Assembly (NCBI RefSeq): GCF_000014965.1
Contig: NC_008554.1
Location: 4,328,001-4,392,000 of the forward strand
Length of the DNA: 64,000 bases
Direction of reading: 5' to 3'
Source of the DNA: Syntrophobacter fumaroxidans MPOB
GTDB lineage: Bacteria > Desulfobacterota > Syntrophobacteria > Syntrophobacterales > Syntrophobacteraceae
The position numbers and the translations under genes were made by a program. Below the pieces are notes generated by a model. The model ran no database searches and was not told the origin of the DNA. It saw nothing but the letters and a program-made list of their open reading frames with translations. Positions 27,165-36,445 of the stretch are shown one piece after another (within the stretch, counting starts at the first letter, position 1; every line of letters starts with the position of its first letter).

Positions 27165-28301
27165 TCATCGGGCGTCCGCCCGGTTGAAGCAGAGCGCGTA
27201 TTCCTGCGGCACCGCCATGATCTGGGCCGAATCGAGATGCCCGAACAATTCGCACGGTCCCGTGAAAAGATTGAGAAAATAGCCCAACACGGGGGACTGG
27301 CTGGCATGAGCCTGGAGCGCCCTTCGCTTCCCGTTGAGCTCATCGGAGGTCAGCGGCAGGTTCAGCCATTCCGTGCCGGCCAGGACCTTTGAAGCCGACG
27401 AGGAGCCGCGAACTCCCGCTCTGTCGATTTCTTTCGACCACGAGTCGGACTGAGGGTAGTCCCTGAAGTGGACCAGGTAGGTGAGGACCTGCGTGCAAAA
27501 AAAGGACAATTCACCTTCCTGGTTGAGCTTGCGCAGGGCATCGAGCACGAACACTCCCGTGGTGGCATGGTCGGGATGGTGGTCCCTGGGATCGGGGATA
27601 ACCACCCAGTCCGGTTTGAAGTCGTTGAGAACGCGGGCGATCTCGGCTTCGAGATCCACCCCGGCGTATTTCACCCACCGGCTGAGCTTTCCCTTCACGT
27701 AAGGGCGGTTGAAGCGGGTGTAAGGGGAAGTGTAAGGTTTACCCCTGGACCAGTAGGTTTCCCAGAGGTCGTCGATGCCGGAGTCGGGGAAACCGAGGAA
27801 AATCGCATCTTCGCGCGGAAGCCCAAGCTCACAGAGTGCCTGGACGGCTTCTTCCTGCCGCCCCTGGCCGTATTCGATGAAATCGTTGCTCGATGCCACC
27901 GCGCGCTTGATCCGAAGCTTCACCCCCTCCGGGTAGCCGTCGCCGTTGGTCACGAACACGACGCATACCTTCCCGTCGTTGTCCTGCACACGCTGGATGA
28001 GGCCGCCCGCCGCCAGGGACTCGTCGTCCGGATGGGGCGAGAACACCAGCAGGCGCAGGCCTTCGGGAACCACCAGGTCCCTCCTGGAAATATACGCAAA
28101 AGGCGACGCGCTGAAGTCCGACGGCCGGGTCGTCAGGCCGGCCGGCAGTTTCCCCCCGCCGCGATCGGGATTGGGCATTGCATCTTTCCCGGCCGATGAA
28201 ATCCGGCCGTGGTCTGCGATGCCCTGCGAGTGCGAGGTCGCATTCCCGGGCACGACGAGAGACAAAAAAATCAGGGTCAATCCTGCGGCCCACTGCTTCA
28301 C
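27165..28301 (-). CDS. Secreted PIG-L family deacetylase (GlcNAc de-N-acetylase-like)
   Basis: A 378-aa protein with a signal peptide (QWAAGLTLIFLSLVVPGNA) and a zinc-dependent LmbE/PIG-L domain. Metal and catalytic motifs are FSPHPDDESLAAG and, later, PDPRDHHPDHATTG. Family members deacetylate GlcNAc-containing lipids or sugars; here export suggests a surface or periplasmic glycan. The GTG at 28301 has GGAAGG at 8 nt; upstream in-frame sequence to 28568 lacks coding character. It lies about 95 bp upstream, in transcription order, of the glycoside hydrolase gene (starts at 27069) and may share its transcript. Confidence 0.85.
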   Translation of the reverse strand: MKQWAAGLTLIFLSLVVPGNATSHSQGIADHGRISSAGKDAMPNPDRGGGKLPAGLTTRPSDFSASPFAYISRRDLVVPEGLRLLVFSPHPDDESLAAGGLIQRVQDNDGKVCVVFVTNGDGYPEGVKLRIKRAVASSNDFIEYGQGRQEEAVQALCELGLPREDAIFLGFPDSGIDDLWETYWSRGKPYTSPYTRFNRPYVKGKLSRWVKYAGVDLEAEIARVLNDFKPDWVVIPDPRDHHPDHATTGVFVLDALRKLNQEGELSFFCTQVLTYLVHFRDYPQSDSWSKEIDRAGVRGSSSASKVLAGTEWLNLPLTSDELNGKRRALQAHASQSPVLGYFLNLFTGPCELFGHLDSAQIMAVPQEYALCFNRADAR

Positions 28302-28721
28302 AGTTCCATACCTTCCCCGGCGAGGGTAGCCCCTGGCGCAACTCCGACGAAAGACCCGAGCGACACCTCTTTTTCCTGCGTCCGCCCCGCCGCAGGCGGC
28401 GTCGTTCGTCCCCCTGCTCTTCCTTCTCCTCCAGCCATCCGGACCGGCTTCAACGGAGGTGTCCCCCGGCGGATCCGCCGGCGCAGGACGGTTCCTGCGG
28501 GATGCCGCACCCACGGAGACCGGCGCGGTGGCGACTGCCCTCCTCCGGCTCGGTCGACGGCACGTCATGTGCTTTGATCAATGGCTGTGCGGATTGAAAA
28601 AGACTATAAAGAACTTCTGTTTGCAAGAAAAGAAAAAAACACAATATTTTCTACTGTAATTGCGGGAGGAGAGCCGATCCATGCGGACTTCGGAAAGGGG
28701 GCCTCGATGCCGGCCGCGGGC
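28302..28721. other. 420-bp spacer, AT-rich near 28590-28660
   Basis: No gene seen. The minus strand of 28590-28660 is T-rich and probably holds both the end of the ABC exporter transcript and the promoter of the PIG-L gene. I could not define -35/-10 boxes with confidence. Confidence 0.4.
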
Positions 28722-30476
28722 CTACTCCTCGAGACTGAACTGGGACCGGTACAGCAGGGCGAAGGGACCGTTGCCGTGGACGAGTTCCTCGAAAGTTCCC
28801 TGCTCGACGATCTCCCCCGATCTCAGGACGATGATGAGGTCCGCATTGCGCACGGTGGAAAGCCTGTGCGCGATGATGAAAGTGGTGCGGTTGGCGGTGA
28901 GGCGGTTGAGTCCCTCCATGATGAGCGCTTCGGTTTCGGCGTCCACGGACGAGGTCGGCTCATCGAGGATCAACACCGGGGCATCGCGCAGAATGGCCCG
29001 TGCGATCGTGATGCGCTGCCGCTCTCCTTCCGAGAGGGTGGCGCCCTGTTCCCCGACCAGCGTGTCGTAACCCTGGGGCAGGCGAGCGATGGAATCGTGA
29101 ATGCGGGCCAGTTTGGCCGCTTCGACGACTTCCTCCAGGGTGGCTTCGGGGCGGCCGTAGGCAATGTTCTCGCGCACCGTGATCGGGAACACCAGGGGCG
29201 GCTGCAGCACCATGGCGATTTGCGTGCGCAGGGATTTCAACTGGAAGTCGCGGATGTCCGTGCCGTCCAGGGTCACGCGGCCTTCCAGCGGATCGTAGAA
29301 TCTCGGGAGGAGGCTCAGGAGCGTTGATTTCCCCACCCCGGTCGGCCCGACGATGGCCACCTTCCGGCCCGCGGGAACGTGGAGGGAGACGTTCTTCAGA
29401 ACCGGCTGATCCGGGACATACTGAAACGAGACGTTTTCCCACCACACGTCGCCTCTCGCCCCCGATGCCGGAAACACCAGGTTGCCCTCGGCCAGGTCGC
29501 GTTCCACGTCCAGTATTTCAAAAACCCTCTGCACGCCGACTTTGGCCCCCTGGATCAATCCCCAGGTCTGGCTGATGGTGTTGATCGGGGCGTACAGCGA
29601 CGCGAGGTAAGCCGTGAAAATCACGATTTCGCCCACGGTGAGACTCCCGGAAAGCACGTGTTGGGCGCCGACCCACACCACGAAAGCCGTTCCGAGGGCC
29701 ATGACCACGTTGATGATGCCCGAATAGAAAGTCTGAAGCGTGTAGAGCCGCAGGCTGGCATCGAGGCTCTGGTTGCTCGCGGCCATGAACTTCCGGTGTT
29801 CTTCCTCTTCCTTGGTGAATGCCTGGATGATGCGCATGGCCGACATCCCCCGCTGCACCACCGAGTAGACCTCGCTTTCCTGCTGGCGCGCCACCGTCGC
29901 GGCGAGGCTGATCCGTTTGCTGAGCAGCGAAATCGACAGGAACAGGACCGGGCACACGCTCAAGGCCAGCACAGTGAGCTGCCAGTCGATCTTGAGCATG
30001 ACGGCGAACATTCCGATCAGCAGCGCCAGGGCGGTGGCGATCGGGAACACGCCGTTCATGGTGAGGCTCTGAATGGCGTAGGTGTCGGCCGTGACCCGGT
30101 ACATGAGATCGCCCACCTGGCGGCGGCTGTGAAATGCCAGGGAAAGCCGCTGCAGATGGCTGTACAGGTCGCGGCGCAAATCGTTCACCATCCTCTGCCC
30201 GATCTTGATGGTGGTGTAATTGTTCAGCAGGGTGATGCCGCCCAATACCAGGTAGATCACGATCAGCCCCGCACAGGCGGCGACGAGCAATGCCTGCTTC
30301 GAGAACAGCTCGTGCAGGTTCCACGGTGAGGGGCTGTCGCCGAGCACGCTGTCGATGACGATCTTGAGCGGCCAGGGCTTGAGCAGTTCGCATCCGCTCA
30401 TCAGGAATACCTGCGCCAGTGCGAACAGGAATGGATACCGATACGGCCAGAGGTAGGGCAGAATTTTTCGTCTCAT
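28722..30476 (-). CDS. ABC exporter half-transporter, fused permease and ATPase (MsbA-like)
   Basis: A 584-aa type IV ABC exporter half-molecule. Six membrane helices lie in residues 1-320, with the coupling-helix motif SLAFHSRRQVGDLMYRVT. The ATPase domain has Walker A GPTGVGKSTLLSLLPRF, Q-loop VLQPP, signature LSEGERQRITIARAI, Walker B VLILDEPTSSVD and switch IIAHRLSTV. It should homodimerise. Members move lipids, lipid-linked glycans, peptides or drugs. Its place among glycan genes suggests a glycolipid or glycan cargo, which is inference. No strong Shine-Dalgarno is seen before ATG 30476. Confidence 0.9.
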   Translation of the reverse strand: MRRKILPYLWPYRYPFLFALAQVFLMSGCELLKPWPLKIVIDSVLGDSPSPWNLHELFSKQALLVAACAGLIVIYLVLGGITLLNNYTTIKIGQRMVNDLRRDLYSHLQRLSLAFHSRRQVGDLMYRVTADTYAIQSLTMNGVFPIATALALLIGMFAVMLKIDWQLTVLALSVCPVLFLSISLLSKRISLAATVARQQESEVYSVVQRGMSAMRIIQAFTKEEEEHRKFMAASNQSLDASLRLYTLQTFYSGIINVVMALGTAFVVWVGAQHVLSGSLTVGEIVIFTAYLASLYAPINTISQTWGLIQGAKVGVQRVFEILDVERDLAEGNLVFPASGARGDVWWENVSFQYVPDQPVLKNVSLHVPAGRKVAIVGPTGVGKSTLLSLLPRFYDPLEGRVTLDGTDIRDFQLKSLRTQIAMVLQPPLVFPITVRENIAYGRPEATLEEVVEAAKLARIHDSIARLPQGYDTLVGEQGATLSEGERQRITIARAILRDAPVLILDEPTSSVDAETEALIMEGLNRLTANRTTFIIAHRLSTVRNADLIIVLRSGEIVEQGTFEELVHGNGPFALLYRSQFSLEE

Positions 30477-30837
30477 ATTTTCGTCGCTTTGCCGCGAATG
30501 GTTTCATTTTCCGGCGGGCCCGGGGATTGCCGGGCCGGACCGCCGACTCTGCGGATGGGATTATCTAGCCCAACGGGCGTGCGATATCAACCTAAATCTG
30601 GGCAAATCAAGGGCATAGGGCACAATGGGGGCACGGCGGCGCACAGGGGAAGGGTGGCGGCAACCGTCGGCGCGGCACGGCAAAATGATGCGGGCCGGAA
30701 CACCAAAAGGATTGTCAAAGTTCTGCAAACGAATATAATTACCGGCGCTTACGGGCATTGGCCGCGCTCGGCGGGGATTTGCCCCGGATTTCCGGTTGCG
30801 GCGTGATCCTCCTGATTTCAATCCGAAAGGAATGTAA
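30477..30837. other. 361-bp spacer between divergent genes
   Basis: It lies between the ABC exporter gene (minus) and UDP-xylose synthase (plus) and must hold both promoters. No gene or notable repeat was seen. Confidence 0.4.
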
Positions 30838-31803
30838 ATGCATCTTCGCAAACGCAGTGCAGTGACAGGCGGGGCCGGTTTTCTCGGGTCGCACCTTTGT
30901 GAGCGCCTCCTCAACGAAGGCCGTGACGTCCTGTGCATCGACAATTTCTACACCGGGAGCAAGCGCAATATCCTGCACCTGCTCGACAATCCCTATTTCG
31001 AGCTCTACCGTCACGACATCACCTATCCGCTCTACATCGAGGTGGATGAGGTTTTCAATCTCGCCTGCCCGGCGTCCCCGATCCACTACCAGAACGATCC
31101 GGTTCAAACCACCAAAGTGAACGTGCACGGGTCCATCAATATGCTGGGACTGGCCAAAAGGCTGAAAGCGAAAATCATGCAGGCCTCCACGTCCGAAGTC
31201 TACGGCGACCCCAAAGTGCATCCGCAGCAGGAATCCTACTGGGGACACGTGAACCCGATCGGGCTGAGGTCCTGCTACGATGAAGGCAAACGGTGCGCGG
31301 AAACGCTTTTCTTCGACTATCACCGGCAGCACGACCTGAAGATCAAGGTGGCGCGGATTTTCAACACGTACGGTCCGCGCATGCATCCCAGGGACGGGCG
31401 GGTGGTGTCCAACTTCATTGTCCAGGCGCTGCAGGGGCAGCCCATAACCATTTACGGCGAGGGGACCCAGACGAGATCCTTCTGCTATGTGGACGACCTC
31501 ATCGAAGGGTTCTGGAGACTCATGAACACCAAGGACGAATTCACCGGTCCCGTCAACCTCGGGAACCCTGTGGAATTCACCATCGCCGAACTGGCGGAAA
31601 AGGTCATCGGATTCACCAAATCCCGTTCGCAGATCGTTCATAAGCCCCTGCCTCAGGACGATCCCATCATGCGCAGGCCCGATATCAGCCTTGCCAAAAA
31701 GGTTCTGGACTGGGAGCCCAAAGTGCCTTTGGACGAAGGGTTGAAAAAGACCATCGACTACTTCGACGACCTGCTGAGGACCGGAGGCATGGAACTCGAC
31801 TGA
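30838..31803 (+). CDS. uxs: UDP-glucuronate decarboxylase (UDP-xylose synthase)
   Basis: A 321-aa extended short-chain dehydrogenase that converts UDP-glucuronate to UDP-xylose. It carries the NAD loop [11 protein letters not shown] and the hallmark stretch TSEVYGDP, then YWGHVNPIG, then RSCYDEGKR. The last two supply the catalytic Glu and the Tyr-x3-Lys pair typical of Uxs and not of GalE. The [10 protein letters not shown] and PVNLGNP motifs follow. GAAAGGAATGTAA precedes the ATG. It supplies a pentose donor for the nearby glycosyltransferases. Although the start reads RKRSAVTGG rather than KRILVTGG, no key residue is lost. Confidence 0.92.
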   Translation: MHLRKRSAVTGGAGFLGSHLCERLLNEGRDVLCIDNFYTGSKRNILHLLDNPYFELYRHDITYPLYIEVDEVFNLACPASPIHYQNDPVQTTKVNVHGSINMLGLAKRLKAKIMQASTSEVYGDPKVHPQQESYWGHVNPIGLRSCYDEGKRCAETLFFDYHRQHDLKIKVARIFNTYGPRMHPRDGRVVSNFIVQALQGQPITIYGEGTQTRSFCYVDDLIEGFWRLMNTKDEFTGPVNLGNPVEFTIAELAEKVIGFTKSRSQIVHKPLPQDDPIMRRPDISLAKKVLDWEPKVPLDEGLKKTIDYFDDLLRTGGMELD

Positions 31804-31812
31804 GCGGACAAT

Positions 31813-31836
31813 GGGGCCAAACCTACACTTTTCACA
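31813..31836 (-). repeat. Dispersed REP-like sequence, copy 1
   Basis: On the minus strand this reads TGTGAAAAGTGTAGGTTTGG. It matches copies at 36308 and 36421 on the plus strand. Confidence 0.55.
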
Positions 31837-31987
31837 AAACTCCATGAGCCGCGGATAGTTCCGCATGAATGCGCCGGGCTTTCCGACCCGCGACGGCTGC
31901 TGCCGGGATGCCCTTGCGGATGGGCGATTCACGATTTCAATGCCGGGATTCATGCCTCGCTAACTTGAGAATGGAAAGGGAACGAGA

Positions 31988-32722
31988 ATGGGGGATCGAT
32001 CCATCGAGAACAAGGTCCTCGCCCTGAAAGAGAAGCTGAGCGGTGCCGAGAACGTCGTGGTGTTGACCGGGGCCGGCATTTCCGCGGAGTCGGGCGTTCC
32101 CACGTTTCGCGGGGAGGGCGGACTCTGGCGCACGTACCGGGCCACCGACCTTGCGACTCCCGAGGCATTCGAGAACGATCCCAAGCTTGTGTGGGAGTTC
32201 TACGGGTGGCGCAGACAGCTTCTGGCGCCGCTCGATCCCAATCCCGGTCACTATGCCCTTGCGGAACTGGAACGCAGGATACCGCGCTTCACGCTGATCA
32301 CCCAGAATATCGACGGCCTTCACCAGAAGGCCGGAAGCGCAAACATCCTAGAGTTGCACGGCAACCTGTGGTGGGTTCGCTGCACCCGGTGCGGCAGCCT
32401 GACCGAAGACCGCACCGTTCCGCTGCCCGAGTTGCCCCGCTGCGGTTCGTGCCGGGGACTGCTCAGGCCTCACGTGGTGTGGTTCGGAGAAATGCTCGAG
32501 CCCAAAATACTCGATCAGGCCTACGAGGCGATCCGGGACTGCGGCGTGATGCTGGTCGTCGGCACGTCGGGAACCGTTCAGCCGGCGGCGTCCATGGGGG
32601 TGATCGCCAGAAAGCAGGGGGCGACGGTGGCCGAAGTCAATCTCGATCCGACCCCGTACAGCGGCGCCTACGATATCAGTATTTCCGGGAAAGCCGGGGA
32701 AATCCTGCCGCGGCTGCTGTGA
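31988..32722 (+). CDS. cobB: NAD-dependent protein deacylase, class III sirtuin
   Basis: A 244-aa SIR2 enzyme that removes acyl groups from lysines using NAD. It has GAGISAESGVPTFRG, TQNIDGLHQKAG, the catalytic His in LELHGNL, four zinc Cys (CTRC and CGSC) and VVGTSGTVQPAAS. FYGWRRQLL contains the Tyr-x2-Arg pair that marks SIRT5/CobB-type desuccinylases, so succinyl- or other negatively charged acyl-lysine is a likely substrate. That fits a cell with abundant succinyl-CoA and propionyl-CoA chemistry. The gene stands alone. Confidence 0.92.
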   Translation: MGDRSIENKVLALKEKLSGAENVVVLTGAGISAESGVPTFRGEGGLWRTYRATDLATPEAFENDPKLVWEFYGWRRQLLAPLDPNPGHYALAELERRIPRFTLITQNIDGLHQKAGSANILELHGNLWWVRCTRCGSLTEDRTVPLPELPRCGSCRGLLRPHVVWFGEMLEPKILDQAYEAIRDCGVMLVVGTSGTVQPAASMGVIARKQGATVAEVNLDPTPYSGAYDISISGKAGEILPRLL

Positions 32723-33361
32723 TCGCGAGCAGGCGGGCGGCGTTGCAGCGCTCATGAGTGAGACCGGTCGGCACTGTCGAGCCCAGGAAGCGAGGACGCC
32801 GCGCCGTTGGGGCCGCCGGACTGCAATTTTCGTGAGTGTGCCCCGTGGGCATCATCTTCCATGGGGGTGCCGGCTCATCGAGCCCGGGGCATTCCGTCAT
32901 CCACGAGTGTGACCGGTTGCCGGAGCCGGGCGCATTACGGAAAGCATCGCGCGTGAGTTTCCGGCTCACGGCCGTCTGTTTCGAAATACCCAGGATCCGG
33001 CTCATTTTCATGGTTTGTTGTGAGCCCCCGGTTCTTATTCCGTGTGCCGGGCCGTCCAGGCAGGAATGACGACGGTCATGATCGTCGTGCTTCTTTTTGG
33101 TTCGTCCGGCTCAGGGCTGTTTGCGGCATATTGCAGCCGCCGCTCCGGCCAAAGCCGGGGTACTTGATACCCGGAGAATCCCGGATTCCCCGTTCCGCAG
33201 GAAAGACCGGCGGGTGTCCGTGTCCACCGGGTGAATCCCCGCGCAATGTCATCAGCGACAATTAATCTTAAGCAATAATCGAATATTATTATATCTTGCG
33301 GGAATGGTGGGCTGTCGGTCAACAGGGCAATAATTATGATGGAATAAGGATATTCGATGCA
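32723..33361. other. 639-bp gene-free region, AT-rich at its right end
   Basis: No coding frame convinces on either strand. Short sequences recur (GAGTGTGAC/GAGTGAGAC, CGAGCCC). From 33260 to 33420 the A+T content rises sharply against the surroundings, marking the promoter side of a probably acquired gene. Confidence 0.45.
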
Positions 33362-33799
33362 ATGAAGCGAGCAAATATATATAAAAGAAAAAATGTTATA
33401 TACTTGCACTCTTCATCGATGACTACGGCAGGTATTTGGATGGCGACTCAACCGTTTGTCGCCATAGACGTTTCTGAAGATGATGTGGTCAAAGTCAATC
33501 ACATCAAAAATGCCTTGGAACAATCCAGAGAATATATTCCTCACCCCGCGCGTTCGTCCAATCTGTTCGAGCCGATTCTCAAACTTGCCGGTGTGACGTC
33601 GTATTCCGAGTTTACGGAATCGGCCCGATCGTGCTCCATCGAGCTCGAAGGCAGGAGGCTTCGGTTTATTCCATACAGGAATCTGGGGCCGCGAATCGGG
33701 CACGAAGAAATCACGGGCCGTATCAAATCGGTTTCAATCAACGCTTCCGCTGAAAGAATAACCGCCACGCTGGAAAGCGCGTTCGATGCTTGTGAATGA
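33362..33799 (+). CDS. CdiI_2-like immunity protein homologue, orphan
   Basis: A protein of about 145 aa. The core (MTTAGIWMATQPFVAI, SREYIPHP, LKLAGVTSYSEF, RFIPYRNLGPRIGHEEI) resembles, from memory of the family, contact-dependent growth-inhibition immunity proteins of the CdiI_2 type. That link needs a profile search. The start is uncertain: ATG 33362 has AAGGA 11 nt upstream; ATG 33419 or TTG 33296 are alternatives. Its 5' part is much more AT-rich than its neighbours, pointing to horizontal acquisition. No toxin, CdiA or secretion gene is nearby. Confidence 0.55.
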   Translation: MKRANIYKRKNVIYLHSSSMTTAGIWMATQPFVAIDVSEDDVVKVNHIKNALEQSREYIPHPARSSNLFEPILKLAGVTSYSEFTESARSCSIELEGRRLRFIPYRNLGPRIGHEEITGRIKSVSINASAERITATLESAFDACE

Positions 33800-33893
33800 T
33801 GCGGGGCGGCTCTCTCCCGATCGACGCCCAGATCATATGCTTCCGCCGGTGCAAGTCCATTTGTGGACCGTACGGTAGGGCGGGTGCGCGCAT

Positions 33894-34817
33894 TCACTTC
33901 GGGTCGGCGCTCTTTAGCCGATAGGCGCGAAAGAGCCTGAGCGGAACGATCAGGGCGAAGAAGGGGATCGAGGACATCGCGGCGACGGTCGGTTCCAGGG
34001 GTCCGAAAAAGCGGGAGCTGAACACGATGACCAAAACGCTGTTCGTCATGGCCAGGCTGATGATGACCGCCAGTTGATCGTCGAGAAACTCCTTGCGGGA
34101 AACCAGGATGCCGGCCAGAAAGAGAAGGCCCGCCAGGCCCGTGGCCACCAGGGTCGCCGTCAGGATGACCGTCGGATCGCTTCGGAAAAAATCGGAATAC
34201 TGGGAAAAGATTCCCAGGTTCGTCACCGCGAAACACAGCAGGGAAACGGGGTATTTCGTCTTCTCCAACATCGCTCCCAGGGCGGGCGCCACGCTCATCG
34301 TCGTTCTTGCCAGGACGATCGGAACAAAAATGACGATGCACAACAGGCGCATCATTTCGACAAACGAGATGTCCATGATGCGTTCGAGCAAAACCTTGAC
34401 GAGCGCCGGGAGGGTGACCGGGACCAGCATCGAGGATGCGACCAGCATCACGAACACGAGAGCGCTGTTCGCCTGGAGAAGCTGGGCGAAATAGGGCGTC
34501 ATGACCGCGGTGGACATGCCGCACAGCAGCAGGACCGCCAAGGCGTATTCCGGCAGGAACAGCCGGAACAGGAAAAAGACCGCGACGGGAAGGACGATCA
34601 ATTTCAGAACCAGGAGCACGACGACCCTGGCACTGGAATGCCGGATGATTTTCCAGATTTCCGAGAGATCGATGGACAGGAAGCTGACGAAAAGCAGCAC
34701 GATCATGCAGTGCAGGGGATACGGCTGAAAATATGCCCCGAAGCCCGGGAGCAGGACGCCGGCAAAAATCGTCGAGAAACTGACCGTCAGCAGCAGAAGG
34801 TCTTTGGTCGGCAGCAT
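33894..34817 (-). CDS. Bile acid:sodium symporter (BASS) family transporter
   Basis: A 307-aa membrane protein with about ten hydrophobic helices and the overall pattern of the BASS family, including the GMSTAVMTPYFAQLLQAN stretch and a FAVTNLGIFSQY segment after the midpoint. The family moves bile acids, pantoate, keto acids and other organic anions with sodium. The substrate cannot be inferred. No clear Shine-Dalgarno precedes ATG 34817. It is separate from its neighbours. Confidence 0.7.
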   Translation of the reverse strand: MLPTKDLLLLTVSFSTIFAGVLLPGFGAYFQPYPLHCMIVLLFVSFLSIDLSEIWKIIRHSSARVVVLLVLKLIVLPVAVFFLFRLFLPEYALAVLLLCGMSTAVMTPYFAQLLQANSALVFVMLVASSMLVPVTLPALVKVLLERIMDISFVEMMRLLCIVIFVPIVLARTTMSVAPALGAMLEKTKYPVSLLCFAVTNLGIFSQYSDFFRSDPTVILTATLVATGLAGLLFLAGILVSRKEFLDDQLAVIISLAMTNSVLVIVFSSRFFGPLEPTVAAMSSIPFFALIVPLRLFRAYRLKSADPK

Positions 34818-34948
34818 GAAGCATGGATTCTGAAATCGCCGGGGAGGCGGGATTCAGCCTTTCTTGGTCGCACTTCGTTCCGGAACGGGGGAGGGGGTGC
34901 GCGTACCCCTGGCCCACGAGAGCGGGAAAAACGGCCGGGAGACCTTGC

Positions 34949-35359
34949 TCAGGAAGGCCCGGCGCATTTCTTGTTCACCTTGCCGAGAAACTTCTCCCGG
35001 TCCACGATCACTCTTTCGTGGCGGCCCTCGCCGATCTTCTCCCGGTCGTCGTAGGCTTCCACGCGAAAGAAAAGCCTGCGGCCTTCGACGCCTTCCAGGG
35101 TCGCTTCGGCCCTGACGCCCATCCCGGGCGGGGTGGCCGCGATGTGGGAGGTTTCAATATGGACTCCGACCGACGTCTCGTTTGAGGGCAGATAAGGCTT
35201 CACGCAGTTGACGGCCGCGGCTTCCATAAGCGCGGCCATGGCCGGAGTGGCAAGCACCTCGATTTCGCCGCTGCCCATGGAAAGGGCGGTAATCCCGGCA
35301 TCGACCGAGGTCCGGGAGGTTCCCTTGATTCCGGGCTGCAGCTTGTTCCGGTCGTTCAT
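34949..35359 (-). CDS. Hotdog-fold thioesterase, FlK-like
   Basis: A 136-aa single hotdog domain resembling fluoroacetyl-CoA thioesterase FlK and related small thioesterases: SVDAGITALSMGSGEIEVLATPAMAALMEAAA with the catalytic Glu region, then SVGVHIETSHIAATPPGMGVRAEATL. Members hydrolyse short acyl-CoAs. AGGAGG lies 6 nt before ATG 35359, while the in-frame ATG two codons upstream abuts it, so 35359 is the start. It is 22 bp downstream of the ppGpp-hydrolase gene and so probably cotranscribed with it. Confidence 0.8.
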   Translation of the reverse strand: MNDRNKLQPGIKGTSRTSVDAGITALSMGSGEIEVLATPAMAALMEAAAVNCVKPYLPSNETSVGVHIETSHIAATPPGMGVRAEATLEGVEGRRLFFRVEAYDDREKIGEGRHERVIVDREKFLGKVNKKCAGPS

Positions 35360-35381
35360 CTTCATCCTCCTGCGCGGGCGG

Positions 35382-35957
35382 TCATTCACCGCTGCCGCCG
35401 GCGCGTTCGACGATTGCTCTTCCTTCCGCAAGGACCCTGTCGTAGAGGGACTCCAGCGCCGCGTTGCTTCCTCGGAGCCCCGCCACCACTTTCTCCGTCC
35501 AGTCGAGGTATTCCAGTCGGCGCTCAACCGGCCAGTCGTGGGGCGGAGAATGCGTGATGTCCAGCGTGTTGCAGATCTTGTCGGCCAGCTTGATTGCCTT
35601 GGCGTGCAGGCTCAGGTTGGGAGCGTGCCTGATCTGCAGCGATTTTCGTATGGCCTTGGGCAGCCGCTTGTCGTCGGAAACCTCCAGGACCAGGGACAGC
35701 ACCTCTCCCCCGAAGGACCGTTCAATCTCCCCAGGCGACGTTTCGGTATCCTCGATGATGTCGTGCAGCAGCGCGGCGACGAGCGCTCGAAGGTCATGGA
35801 CGTTGCCCACGCGCCAGAGCAGATCGGCGACTTCAATGGGATGATTGATGTAAGGCGTCTGCACCGCATCCTTGCGCCGCTGGTCACGGTGCCTTTGAGC
35901 GGAAAATTTCAAGGCGGCCAGAATCACCGCGATGTCGTCAAAGGTGAAGCCTGTCAT
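35382..35957 (-). CDS. HD-domain (p)ppGpp hydrolase, MESH1-like small alarmone hydrolase
   Basis: A 191-aa protein that is a hydrolase-only relative of SpoT. It has HRDQRRKDAVQTPYINHPIEVA, the metal pair ALLHDIIEDTET and VSDDKRLPKAIRKSLQI, then AKAIKLADKICNTLDI. These match MESH1-type enzymes along the whole length. There is no synthetase, TGS or ACT domain. It should degrade (p)ppGpp, or NADPH as reported for metazoan MESH1. GGAG lies 8 nt before ATG 35957. It is the first gene of a two-gene unit with a thioesterase. Confidence 0.85.
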   Translation of the reverse strand: MTGFTFDDIAVILAALKFSAQRHRDQRRKDAVQTPYINHPIEVADLLWRVGNVHDLRALVAALLHDIIEDTETSPGEIERSFGGEVLSLVLEVSDDKRLPKAIRKSLQIRHAPNLSLHAKAIKLADKICNTLDITHSPPHDWPVERRLEYLDWTEKVVAGLRGSNAALESLYDRVLAEGRAIVERAGGSGE

Positions 35958-36307
35958 GACCGATGCTCCATCGAAAGGATTATCGGATCCTGTCGCGGTG
36001 ACTGATGCCGCAATAAAAAGCATAACCCGCGCCCGCCTTGTCCTCAAAGCCGGGGAAGGCATCCGCGCCGCGCCGATCCCGGTTTCCCGCCGGATGACGA
36101 TGGATATAATCGAAAAGCGGCGCCGGATCCACCGGAAATTCAAAAGGCCGCCGCGGCACTCCACCTCGGAATGATCTTTTTCCGCCACGGGCTTGTGAAA
36201 CGAATGTCCATGCACCGGCCGGGCGAGTCTTGCTGCTCTTACAGGATGCCTTGTCCGCCGCCGCTCTGATCTCCACCGCCACTCCCGGAGGCCGATCCGG
36301 GTGCATT

Positions 36308-36333
36308 TGTGAAAAGTGCAGGTTTGACTCCGC
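36308..36333 (+). repeat. Dispersed REP-like sequence, copy 2
   Basis: TGTGAAAAGTGCAGGTTTGA (start) with CTCCGC following. It is one of two direct copies in the spacer 35958-36670, which holds no gene. Confidence 0.55.
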
Positions 36334-36420
36334 GATCCACAAAATTTATGTGAAAACACTCTCAGTCCGAGAGATTCTCATGCGTCGTCGAGATTTCCGG
36401 CTCATGCAGGTTCGCGAAAA

Positions 36421-36445
36421 GTGAAAAGTGTAGGTTTGACCCCGC
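36421..36445 (+). repeat. Dispersed REP-like sequence, copy 3
   Basis: GTGAAAAGTGTAGGTTTGAC with CCCGC following lies 112 bp after copy 2, in the same orientation. The core AAAAGTGYAGGTTTGAC is identical apart from one base. Confidence 0.55.

Noticed and set aside
32676-33011. Minus-strand frame of 111 codons after the sirtuin gene
   Set aside because: The repeated HTHENC/LTHERC stretches come from short DNA repeats; no domain and no ribosome site.
33296-33361. TTG at 33296 as the start of the CdiI-like gene
   Set aside because: No ribosome site is seen and the added residues do not resemble the family; ATG 33362 or 33419 is preferred.
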